Assembly (NCBI RefSeq): GCF_022808855.1
Contig: NZ_JAKZLF010000020.1
Coordinates: 1 to 64,000 of the forward strand
Direction: 5' to 3'
Source: Anaeromyxobacter soli
GTDB taxonomy: Bacteria; Myxococcota; Myxococcia; Myxococcales; Anaeromyxobacteraceae
DNA: 64,000 nucleotides
Of the stretch, positions 15,594 to 23,675 are shown one piece after another. Position 1 is the first letter of the stretch, and every line of letters begins with the position of its first letter. A program made the position numbers and the translations under genes. The notes beneath the pieces were generated by a model. It was not told where the DNA came from, did no database searches, and saw only the letters and a list, made by a program, of their open reading frames with translations.

Positions 15594-16967
15594 TCACCGC
15601 CGGCGACGCTCGCAGAAGCTCACGTGGAAGCGGCCGATCCGCTCCACCACCGCCTCGAGCTGCTCGACGGGCGGCAGGATGGTGGTGCGGAAGTGCCAGG
15701 TGCCGGCCTGCTGGCCGAAGCCGGAGCCGGGGACGACGCAGATGCCGGTCTCCTCGAGGAGCGCGAGGCACCACTCGGTGTCGGTCGCGCCCTCGGGCAG
15801 GGTGATCCGCGGGAACGCGTACATCGCGCCGGCCACCCGGTTGCACGAGATGCCGGGGATCGCGTCGAGGCCGCGCTCCACGATCGCGGCACGGCGGCGG
15901 AGGCTCTCGAGGACCTCGCCCCGCTCTCGCGTCCAGGTCCCATGGGACGGCTCGCCGGGCAGCGGCGGCCGGACGAGCAGGTAGGTCACGATCTGCCCGA
16001 CCGAGTTCGCGCACAGCGCGATCGACTGGAGCTTCGTGATCTCGTCCATCACCGCCGGGGGCACGTTGCGGCACTCGAGGTAGCCGCCCCGGTGCCCGCA
16101 CTCGCCCAGGTAGCCCTTCGAGACGGAGTGGAAGCTGAAGAGCGAGACGTCGCGGAGGCCGAGCCGCTCGAGCACGCTCGCGAACGACACGAACCGGTCG
16201 CCGGGCAGGTAGACGTTGTCCTGGTAGACCTCGTCCGCGAGCACCGCGAGCCCGCGCTCGCGCGCGAAGCGGAGCACGTCCTCCACGTTCCTCGCGTCGA
16301 GCACGGCGCCGGTGGGGTTGCCGGGGTTGATGACGCAGATCGCCCGGGGCCGGATCCCGCGGGCGCGCGCCTGCTCGTACGAGCGCTCCAGGTCGGCGAG
16401 GGAGAGCCCCCACTGCGCCGCCTCGTCCAGCGTGTACGGCACCGCCGCGCCGCCGTAGAGCGTGATGGTCGCCGAGTAGAGCGGGTACTGCGGGGTCGGG
16501 ATGAGGACGCCGTCGCGGGCGTCCGCGATGAGGAGCCGGAGCACCGACTGGACACCCTTGCTCGCTCCGTCGGTGAGGAAGATCGCCTCGGGATCCGCCT
16601 GGATCCCGTCGCGGGCGTGGATGAAGTCGGCGATCGCGTCGCGCACGAAGCGGAGGCCCTTGCTCTCCGTGTAGGCCCCGAGGCCGTGCTCCGAGGCGCG
16701 GAGCACGTGCCGCGCGACCTCGACGGCGTCCGCCGGAAAGGTCCCGGCGGGCGCGCGGTCGAGCAGCTCCGGGTACTCCACGAGCGCCAGCACCTGCCGG
16801 ACCCATGAGATCGGCCGCTGGCCGAGGGCCTGGGGGTTCCCGATGTTGCAGTAGATGATCTCGCGCCCCTGGCGCTCGAGCTCCTGCGCGCGGGCGACGA
16901 TCGGGCCTCGGACGGCGTACTGCGCCTCGCGCACCACCGGCGCGACGTCTTCGATTCGGACGACCAT
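15594..16967 (-). CDS. Alanine aminotransferase-like class I/II PLP enzyme (eukaryote-like)
   Basis: 457 residues. Opens VVRIEDVAPVVREAQYAVRG and EIIYCNIGNPQALGQRPISW, and contains GLGAYTESKGLRFVRDAIA, FLTDGASKGVQSVL, PTPQYPLYSA, CVINPGNPTGA and the PLP-lysine region FHSVSKGYLGECGHRGGY. This motif set is that of plant/yeast alanine aminotransferase (GPT), longer than the AlaA/AlaT enzymes of enterics. Expected reaction: alanine + 2-oxoglutarate to pyruvate + glutamate, cytoplasmic. The frame is open further upstream, but the conserved part begins at MVVRIED. A TATCCT hexamer sits eight bases before that ATG, which supports a leaderless start. It is a single gene, divergent from fdnG. Confidence 0.9.
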   Translation of the reverse strand: MVVRIEDVAPVVREAQYAVRGPIVARAQELERQGREIIYCNIGNPQALGQRPISWVRQVLALVEYPELLDRAPAGTFPADAVEVARHVLRASEHGLGAYTESKGLRFVRDAIADFIHARDGIQADPEAIFLTDGASKGVQSVLRLLIADARDGVLIPTPQYPLYSATITLYGGAAVPYTLDEAAQWGLSLADLERSYEQARARGIRPRAICVINPGNPTGAVLDARNVEDVLRFARERGLAVLADEVYQDNVYLPGDRFVSFASVLERLGLRDVSLFSFHSVSKGYLGECGHRGGYLECRNVPPAVMDEITKLQSIALCANSVGQIVTYLLVRPPLPGEPSHGTWTRERGEVLESLRRRAAIVERGLDAIPGISCNRVAGAMYAFPRITLPEGATDTEWCLALLEETGICVVPGSGFGQQAGTWHFRTTILPPVEQLEAVVERIGRFHVSFCERRRR

Positions 16968-16975
16968 GACCGCGC

Positions 16976-16981
16976 AGGATA
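16976..16981 (-). promoter_or_regulatory. -10-like element for leaderless alanine aminotransferase gene
   Basis: TATCCT on the minus strand, eight bases before the ATG at 16967, with no Shine-Dalgarno sequence between. No clear -35 hexamer. Confidence 0.4.
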
Positions 16982-17179
16982 CGACGCCCCGGCCGGAGCT
17001 GCGAGCCCGGGTCCCTCGCCGATGCCGGCCGGTCCGTGGAGGCTGCATGACGGCGTCTCTCGGGAGGTGGCTCTCGCTCCGTCCGGCGGTCGGCACGCGA
17101 GCGCGCGGAACGGCGCCAGGCGCTGCCATCCTCCCGCAGCGCGCCGTCGCGATGCGTCATGACGGCGGGCGATCAGCAC

Positions 17180-17211
17180 AATTTGGTCCCGGAGCAGGAT
17201 TCCCCAAAATT
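17180..17211. promoter_or_regulatory. Inverted repeat in the alaT-fdnG divergent gap; possible operator
   Basis: AATTTGG at 17180-17186 and CCAAAATT at 17204-17211 form an imperfect inverted repeat centred in an AT-richer patch. This patch is 70-100 bases before fdnG, in the otherwise unoccupied 313-base gap 16968-17280. The geometry fits a dimeric regulator of the formate dehydrogenase operon, but I recognise no known site. Confidence 0.3.
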
Positions 17212-17280
17212 CCGCGACCTTCTGCCGCACACAGGGCCAGCATGCCAGGGCGGCACCAGGGACGATCCCGGAGACCATCC

Positions 17281-20200
17281 ATGAACCTGTCTCGACGGCA
17301 GTTCCTCAAGCTGACCACGTCCGGAATCGGCGCTACCAGCCTGGGCGCCCTCGGCTTCGCGCCGGATCGCGTCCTCGCCGACGTCCGCAACTTCAAGCTC
17401 GCCTCCACGACGCAGACGCGGAACACCTGCCCGTACTGCTCCGTCGGGTGCGGCATCCTCATGTACGGGCTCGGAGACCGCTCGAAGAACGCGCGCCTCC
17501 GGCTGGTGCACATCGAGGGAGATCCGGACCACCCGGTGAACCGCGGCACGCTCTGCCCCAAGGGCGCGAGCCTGCTCGACTTCGTGAACAGCCCGCACCG
17601 GCTCAAGTTCCCGGAGTACCGCGCGCCCGGCTCGAGCGAGTGGCAGCGCGTCACCTGGGAGTGGGCGCTCGACCGGATCGCCCGGCTCATGAAGGACGAT
17701 CGCGACAAGAACTTCATCGCGAAGAACGCCGCCGGCGTCCCGGTGAACCGCTGGACCAGCGTCGGGATGCTCGCCGCGAGCGCGTCCTCGAACGAGTCGG
17801 GATACCTCACCCACAAGGTGTTCCGCGCGATGGGGATGACCGCGCTCGACAACCAGGCACGTGTCTGACACGGCCCCACCGTGGCCGGTCTGGCCACCTC
17901 GTTCGGCCGTGGCGCGATGACGAACCACTGGGCGGACATCAAGAACGCCAACGTCATCATCGTGATGGGCGGGAACCCCGCCGAGGCGCACCCGTGCGGC
18001 TTCAAGTGGGTGACCGAGGCGAAGGCGCACAACAAGGCGCGGCTCATCGTGGTGGACCCGCGCTTCACGCGCACCGCCGCCGTCGCCGATCAGTTCGTGC
18101 AGATCCGCCCCGGGACGGACATCGCGTTCCTGGGCGGCGTCATGAACTACCTGCTCTCGAACGACGCCATCCAGCACGACTACGTCAAGGCGTACACGAA
18201 CGCGTCGTTCATCGTCCGCGCCGACTTCACCTTCGACGACGGGCTCTTCTCCGGCTACGACGAGGCGGGCCGCAAGTACGACAAGGCGAGCTGGACCTAC
18301 GAGCTCGGGCCGGACGGCTTCGCCAAGGTCGATCCGACGCTCCAGGATCCGCGCTGCGTCTACCAGCTCCTGAAGAAGCACTACTCCCGCTACACGCCCG
18401 AGATGGTCTCGTCGATCACCGGGGCGAAGCAGGAGGAGTTCCTCCAGGTCTGCAAGACCATCGCGTCCACCGCGCCCGCCGACCGGACCATGACGAGCCT
18501 CTACGCGCTCGGCTGGACCCAGCACTCGGTCGGCTCGCAGAACATCCGCTCGATGGCGATGATCCAGCTCCTGCTCGGCAACATGGGGATGGCGGGCGGC
18601 GGGGTGAACGCGCTGCGCGGCCACTCCAACATCCAGGGGCTCACCGATCTCGGCGTGCTCTCCGACCTGCTCCCGGGCTACCTCACGATCCCGAAGGAGA
18701 CGGACAAGGACCTCGACGCCTATCTCGCGCCGCGCACCCTGAAGCCGCTGCGCCCGGGGCAGATGAGCTACTGGCAGAACTACCCCAAGTTCTTCGTCTC
18801 GCTGCAGAAGGCGTGGTGGGGCGAGGCCGCGACGAAGGAGAACCAGTTCGCCTACGAGTACCTGCCGAAGCTCGACAAGCTCTACGACCTCCTCGCGGTG
18901 TTCGACCTCATGCACCAGGGGAAGGTGAACGGGTACATCTGCCAGGGCTTCAACCCGCTCGCCTCGGCGCCGAACAAGGCCAAGGTGATCGACGGGCTCT
19001 CGAAGCTCAAGTTCCTCGTGGTGATCGACCCGCTCGTCACGGAGACCTCCACGTTCTGGAGGAACGCGGGCGAGTTCAACCCGGTCGAGCCCTCCAAGAT
19101 CGAGACCGAGGTGTTCCGGCTGCCGTCCACCTGCTTCGCCGAGGAGGACGGCTCGCTCACGAACTCGAGCCGCTGGCTGCAGTGGCACTTCAAGGGGGCG
19201 GAGCCGCCCGGCGAGGCGAAGACGGACCTCGAGATCGTCGGCGAGCTCTTCGGCCGGATCCGCCGGCTCTACGCGAAGGAGGGCGGGACGTTCCCGGATC
19301 CGATCGTCAAGCTCACCTGGCCGTACGCCATCGCCTCCGCGCCGTCCGCCGAGGAGGTGGCGCGCGAGTACAACGGCTGGGCGCTCGCCGATCTCCCCGA
19401 CCCGAAGGACAAGACGAAGATCCTGGTGAAGCGCGGCGACCAGCTCACCACGTTCGGCCAGCTCACCGACGACGGCTCCACGGCGGCGGGCTGCTGGATC
19501 TACACCGGCAGCTACACCGACAAGAACAACATGGCCCGCCGCGAGACGGCCGATCCGAGCGGGCTCGGGCTCGCCCCGGCGTGGGCCTGGGCCTGGCCCC
19601 TGAACCGGCGCGTCCTCTACAACGCCGCCTCCTGCGATCCGACCGGCAAGCCCTGGGACCCGCGCCGCACGCTCGTGAAGTGGAACGGCGAGAAGTGGGT
19701 CGGGGCGGACGTGCCGGACTTCAAGGTGGACCAGCCGCCCGAGTCGGGGATGGCGCCGTTCATCATGAACCCCGAGGGCGTGGGGCGGCTGTTCGGCGCG
19801 GACAAGATGGCGGAGGGTCCGTTCCCCGAGCACTACGAGCCGTTCGAGAGCCCGCTCGCGCGGAACCCGATGCACGAGAAGCCGGTCGCGAGCACGAACC
19901 CGGCCGCGCGCATCTACGCCGAGGACAAGGCCGCGCTCGGGACGGCGGAGCACTTCCCGTACGCCGCCACGACCTACCGGCTCACCGAGCACTTCCACTT
20001 CTGGACGAAGCACGCGCGCATCCCCGCCGTGCTGCAGCCCGAGCAGTTCGTGGAGATCGGCGAGGCGCTCGCCAAGGAGAAGGGGATCCGCGACGGCGAG
20101 CGGATCAAGGTGCGCTCGAACCGCGGCGAGATCGTGGCGAAGGCGGTGGTCACCAAGCGCATCCGGCCGCTCACCGTGGCGGGCAAGACGGTCCACACGG

Positions 20201-20349
20201 TGGGGATCCCCATCCACTGGGGCTTCGAGGGGCTCACGAAGCCGGGCTACCTCGCGAACACGCTCACCCCGTTCGTCGGCGACGCGAACGTCCAGACCCC
20301 CGAGTTCAAGGCGTTCCTCGTGAACGTCGAGAAGCTCGGCGTGGCCTAG
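17281..20349 (+). CDS. fdnG: Formate dehydrogenase-N-type alpha subunit, selenocysteine-containing (UGA at 17866-17868 = Sec196)
   Basis: Molybdopterin (bis-MGD) catalytic subunit oxidising formate to CO2 on the periplasmic side. A Tat signal (SRRQFLK) is at residues 4-10. The 4Fe-4S cysteines are Cys50, 53, 57 and 92 (NTCPYCSVGC ... TLCPKG). An in-frame TGA at 17866-17868 is codon 196, the Sec position I recall for E. coli FdnG. It falls in DNQARV-Sec-HGPTVAGLA, where formate dehydrogenases have Sec or Cys before HGP. Homology continues unbroken on both sides and a SECIS-like hairpin follows at once, so this is recoding, not a broken gene. Total 1022 residues including Sec, normal for FdnG. 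GGAGA precedes the ATG. fdnH follows after 11 bases with GGAGG, then fdnI and fdhE. selA/selB/selC are not in the window. Confidence 0.96.
17866..17911 (+). promoter_or_regulatory. Selenocysteine UGA codon and bacterial SECIS hairpin
   Basis: Directly after the UGA, CACGGCC (17869-17875) pairs with GGCCGTG (17905-17911). Inside, GTGGCC (17881-17886) pairs with GGCCAC (17892-17897). The apical loop is GGTCT (17887-17891), the loop sequence SelB recognises in E. coli fdhF/fdnG. The loop begins 18 bases after the UGA, within the known working range. Confidence 0.9.
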
Positions 20350-20360
20350 AGGAGGCGGCC

Positions 20361-21233
20361 ATGGCGCTCGAATCGCTCGACATCCGCCGCCGCTCAGCGA
20401 GCCAGACCCGGGCCCCCGACGTACGGGAGCGCCTCGAGGTCGCGAAGCTCATCGACATCTCGCGCTGCATCGGCTGCAAGGCCTGCCAGGCCGCGTGCAT
20501 GGAGTGGAACGACCTCCGCGACGACGTCGGCCAGCTGGGAGGCTCGTACGACAACCCCATCGACCTCACCGACCGCACGTGGACGGTGATGCGCTTCTAC
20601 GAGGAGGAGATCGCCGACAAGGGCCTGCAGTGGCTCATCGTGAAGGACGGCTGCCTCCACTGCGCGGACCCCGGCTGCCTCAAGGCGTGTCCGGCGCCCG
20701 GCGCGATCGTGCAGTACTCGAACGGCATCGTCGACTTCCAGCAGGACAACTGCATCGGCTGCGGCTACTGCCAGACCGGCTGTCCCTTCAACATCCCGCG
20801 CTACGGGGTCAGGGACGGCAAGGCCTACAAGTGCACGCTCTGCTCGGATCGCGTGGCGGTCGGGCTCGAGCCGGCCTGCATCAAGACCTGCCCGACCCAG
20901 GCGCTCAGCTTCGGGGCGAAGCAGGACATGATCGACATCGCGAATGCTCGGCTCGTGGACCTGAAGGAGCGCGGCTTCGACAAGGCGGCGGTCTACGACC
21001 CGCCGGGCGTGAGCGGCACGCACGTCGTCTACGTGATGCCCCACGGCGACCCGGCGCTGTACCGGATGCCGCGCGAGGCAAGCATCTCGCCCCTCGTCTC
21101 GCTCTGGCGCAGCGGGTTCGCCCGGACGCTCGGGGTGCTCACGATGGTCTCGGTCGTCGTGGCCGGGTTCTTCCACTGGATGAAGGTCGGGCCGGTCGAT
21201 CCGGACGCTCGGCCGCCGCGCGAGGGGGAGTAG
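20361..21233 (+). CDS. fdnH: Formate dehydrogenase iron-sulfur (beta) subunit
   Basis: 290 residues. Four 4Fe-4S ferredoxin-type clusters are visible: CIGCKACQAAC near residues 36-46, CLHCADPGCLKAC, CIGCGYCQTGC, and CTLCSDRV followed by CIKTCPTQAL. A single C-terminal membrane helix (LGVLTMVSVVVAGFFHWMK) anchors it. It transfers electrons from the FdnG cluster to the cytochrome b subunit. The start ATG at 20361 follows a GGAGG Shine-Dalgarno site, and the gene lies 11 bases after fdnG. The next gene starts three bases after its stop, so this is one operon. Confidence 0.95.
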   Translation: MALESLDIRRRSASQTRAPDVRERLEVAKLIDISRCIGCKACQAACMEWNDLRDDVGQLGGSYDNPIDLTDRTWTVMRFYEEEIADKGLQWLIVKDGCLHCADPGCLKACPAPGAIVQYSNGIVDFQQDNCIGCGYCQTGCPFNIPRYGVRDGKAYKCTLCSDRVAVGLEPACIKTCPTQALSFGAKQDMIDIANARLVDLKERGFDKAAVYDPPGVSGTHVVYVMPHGDPALYRMPREASISPLVSLWRSGFARTLGVLTMVSVVVAGFFHWMKVGPVDPDARPPREGE

Positions 21234-21236
21234 GCC

Positions 21237-21917
21237 ATGGCGACCGAGATGCATCCGGGCACGCAGCACGAGTTCGCGACCACGCGGCCGCCCGACGCGG
21301 TGCAGCGCTACTCCACCGGCGAGCGGCTCACGCACTGGGCCGTGGCGCTCGCCTACGTCGTGCTGTTCCTCTCCGGCCTCGCGCTGTTCCACCCGTTCTT
21401 CTACTGGATCTCGCTCTGGTTCGGGACGCCGACGTTCATGCGGATCCTGCACCCGTTCATCGGGGTCGCGCTCGCGATCCTGTTCTTCGCCTACGCGGCG
21501 CGGCTCTGGCGCGAGAACCTGTTCTCCCCGGCCGACCGGCAGTGGCTCCGCCGGATGTTCGCGTACATGAACGGCCGCGAGGAGGCGCGCGTCGAGGGCA
21601 AGTACAACGCCGGGCAGAAGGCGATGTACTGGTCGATGGTCGCGATGGTGGTCGGCCTGCTCGTGACGGGGATCTTCATCTGGCGCCCGTACATCGCGCC
21701 GTCGATCCCGCTCCTCGGCCGCCGCATCGCGTCGGTGATCCACGCGATCTTCGCGTTCATCATGTTCGTCGGGATCGGCATCCACATCTACGCGGCCGTC
21801 TGGACGCGCGGGTCGATGCGGGCGATGACGCAGGGCTGGGTCACCCGCCGCTGGGCCCGCTACCACCACCCGGGCTGGTACGACAGGGTCGCGCGCGGCC
21901 GGGAGACCGTGCGTTGA
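21237..21917 (+). CDS. fdnI: Formate dehydrogenase cytochrome b (gamma) subunit
   Basis: 226 residues with four membrane helices (first VALAYVVLFLSGLALFHP, last IFAFIMFVGIGIHIYAAVW). Histidines in the helices (RLTHWAVAL, HPFIGVA, VIHAIF, GIHIYA) can ligand two b-type hemes, as in the FdnI/FdoI family, handing electrons to quinone in the inner membrane. ATG at 21237, three bases after fdnH. The stop is overlapped by the TTG of fdhE. Confidence 0.93.
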   Translation: MATEMHPGTQHEFATTRPPDAVQRYSTGERLTHWAVALAYVVLFLSGLALFHPFFYWISLWFGTPTFMRILHPFIGVALAILFFAYAARLWRENLFSPADRQWLRRMFAYMNGREEARVEGKYNAGQKAMYWSMVAMVVGLLVTGIFIWRPYIAPSIPLLGRRIASVIHAIFAFIMFVGIGIHIYAAVWTRGSMRAMTQGWVTRRWARYHHPGWYDRVARGRETVR

Positions 21918-22783
21918 GCCCCGCCGCGCTCCCGATCACGCCGGGCGACGCGCCGCCGCCGCTCCGGTTGCCGGAGCCTCCGCTCCTCTTCCGCGCCCGG
22001 GCCGAGCGGCTCGAGGCGCTCGCGAGCGGCCACGCCGCGGGCGACTGGCTCCGCTTCCTCGCGCGGCTCGCGCGCGGACAGGACCGGGCGGTGCGAGCGG
22101 TCCCCTCGGGCGTGATGCCTCGCCCCGGCGGCGACGGCCCGCCGCTCGCGCAGGCCGCCGCGCGGCGCGATCCCGCCTGGCGCGCGATGCTCGCCGCCGT
22201 GCTCGCCGCGGCGCGCGGCGGCGCCCTCCCGGCCGCGGCGTCCGCCGCCGTCGCGCGGCTCGAGGCCGCTTCGCCCGACGCGCTCGAGGCGCTCGCCGAC
22301 GACGTGCTCGCCGGCGCGCCGGCCGACCTCGCCGCCGCGCCGTTCGTGGGCGCCGCCCTCCAGGCGCACCTCACCCGGCTCGCCGCGGCGCTCGAGCCGG
22401 CCACCCCCGCGCCGGCCGGGGCCGCCTGCCCGGTCTGCGGCGGCGCTCCCGTGGCGAGCGTCGTCCTCGGCGACGCCCGCGTGCGCTACGTCGTGTGCGG
22501 CCTCTGCAGCGCCGAGTGGCACGTGCCGCGCGCGCAGTGCCCCGTCTGCCGCGAGGCGGGCGGGCTCTCGTACCTCGAGGTCGAGGGCGGCCCGCGCGGC
22601 GTCGCCGCCGAGGCCTGCGATCACTGCCACGCCTACCTGAAGGTCTTCGATCTCGCCGAGGCGCACAGCGCGGACGCGGTGGCAGACGACGCCGCGACGC
22701 TCGTGCTCGACCTCCTCACGGGCGAGCGCGGGTTCCTGCGGGCGGGCGCGAACCCGCTCGCGCCGGGAGGCGAGCGGGCCTGA
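21914..22783 (+). CDS. fdhE: Formate dehydrogenase accessory protein FdhE
   Basis: 289 residues. The C-terminal half holds CxxC pairs typical of FdhE: CPVCGG, CGLCSAEW, CPVCREAG and CDHCHAY, which bind iron in a rubredoxin-like fold. The N-terminal half is Ala-rich and helical. FdhE is a cytoplasmic chaperone-like protein needed for maturation or activity of Tat-exported formate dehydrogenases. The only start compatible with the operon is TTG at 21914, overlapping the fdnI stop (TTGA); later ATGs would remove conserved N-terminal sequence. It closes the operon; a hairpin follows at 22826. Confidence 0.92.
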   Translation: MSPAALPITPGDAPPPLRLPEPPLLFRARAERLEALASGHAAGDWLRFLARLARGQDRAVRAVPSGVMPRPGGDGPPLAQAAARRDPAWRAMLAAVLAAARGGALPAAASAAVARLEAASPDALEALADDVLAGAPADLAAAPFVGAALQAHLTRLAAALEPATPAPAGAACPVCGGAPVASVVLGDARVRYVVCGLCSAEWHVPRAQCPVCREAGGLSYLEVEGGPRGVAAEACDHCHAYLKVFDLAEAHSADAVADDAATLVLDLLTGERGFLRAGANPLAPGGERA

Positions 22784-22825
22784 CGGGCCGGCCTGGACTC
22801 GCGCCGCGACGGTCCGGGGGAGCGG

Positions 22826-22844
22826 TCGCCCGCCGAGCGGGCGA
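22826..22844 (+). terminator. Hairpin after the fdn operon
   Basis: TCGCCCG, loop CCGAG, CGGGCGA: a 7-bp perfect stem 42 bases after the fdhE stop. No U-tract, so termination strength is uncertain. Confidence 0.4.
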
Positions 22845-22892
22845 GCGGCGCGCGCCGCCGGTCGTCATCTTTCCGGGAAGGGAGGAGAGGTC

Positions 22893-23594
22893 ATGCAGCT
22901 CGGGACGATCGCGCTCGCGGCGGTGCTGCTTGCCGGGCCTGCGGCGGCGCAGGAGACGAAGTCGCAGGAGTCGCAGCAGAAGTCCGAGGCGAAGCAGCAG
23001 GAGCAGCAGGGAGAGGAGAAGGCGCAGGGAGCGAAGGGGGCGGACACGCAGGAGGCCGAGCCCAAGCACATGAAGGGGTACGGCTACGGCACGCCGTCCG
23101 GTGTGGAGGCGGGAGGCAGCGCGCGACAGGCGGGGGACGAGAAGCGCAAGACGCCGAAGACCCCGCAGCAGGAGGAGGGCGCGAGCGTGACGCAGCCGCA
23201 CGCGCGCGCGGAGCAGGCGACCCTCAGCGGGGAGATCGTGAGCACCGGGAAGGACAGGCTCACGATCCAGGCGCCCGACGGGATGCGCGACATCCAGGTC
23301 ACCGCCAGGACCGAGGTGCGGGGCGAAGGGCGCAAGAGCGTGGCGCAGCTGAAGCGCGGCGATCAGGTCCGCGTGTCGTTCGACCCGAAGGCCGGCGTCT
23401 CGGTCGCGAAGCGGATCGAGGTCCGCGCGAGCGGCGACGCCCGGAGCGGGAAGGGCGTGGACCTCACGCCTCCGCCGGGGAGCTCGACGCCGCCCGGCTC
23501 GACGACCACGCCGAGCGGGACGCCGTCGGCGCCGGCGCCGGGGGCCTCGACCCCGGGCGGCACGACCGCGCCGGGCGGCGAGGGGCGGAAGTAG
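22893..23594 (+). CDS. Secreted low-complexity protein with a small beta domain
   Basis: 233 residues. Signal peptide MQLGTIALAAVLLAGPAAA with a likely cut after AQ. A Gln/Glu/Lys-rich stretch follows (residues 20-60), then a Gly-containing linker. A compact beta-rich domain at about 110-175 (TLSGEIVSTGKDRLTIQAPD, then VAQLKRGDQVRVSFD) is like DUF5666-type repeats. The C-terminal tail is rich in Pro, Gly, Ser and Thr. A strong AGGAGAGG site precedes the ATG. No catalytic motif. It probably lies in the periplasm or envelope; function unknown. It converges with hutH and a 12-bp stem separates the two. Confidence 0.8.
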   Translation: MQLGTIALAAVLLAGPAAAQETKSQESQQKSEAKQQEQQGEEKAQGAKGADTQEAEPKHMKGYGYGTPSGVEAGGSARQAGDEKRKTPKTPQQEEGASVTQPHARAEQATLSGEIVSTGKDRLTIQAPDGMRDIQVTARTEVRGEGRKSVAQLKRGDQVRVSFDPKAGVSVAKRIEVRASGDARSGKGVDLTPPPGSSTPPGSTTTPSGTPSAPAPGASTPGGTTAPGGEGRK

Positions 23595-23621
23595 GGACCC
23601 CGTCCTGCCGAGCAGGGATCC

Positions 23622-23658
23622 GCGAGGGGACGCGCCGCGTGCGGGTGCGTCCCCTCGC
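23622..23658. terminator. Bidirectional 12-bp hairpin between convergent genes
   Basis: GCGAGGGGACGC at 23622-23633 and its perfect complement at 23647-23658, with a 13-base loop, exactly between the 22893-23594 gene and hutH. It has no U-tract on either strand, but position and stem strength suggest a shared terminator. Confidence 0.55.
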
Positions 23659-23675
23659 TGCGAGTGGGGGGCCGC

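Noticed and set aside
17866-17868. TGA as a nonsense mutation splitting fdnG into two genes
   Set aside because: Homology is continuous across it, it sits at the Sec position of the family, and a SECIS hairpin follows.
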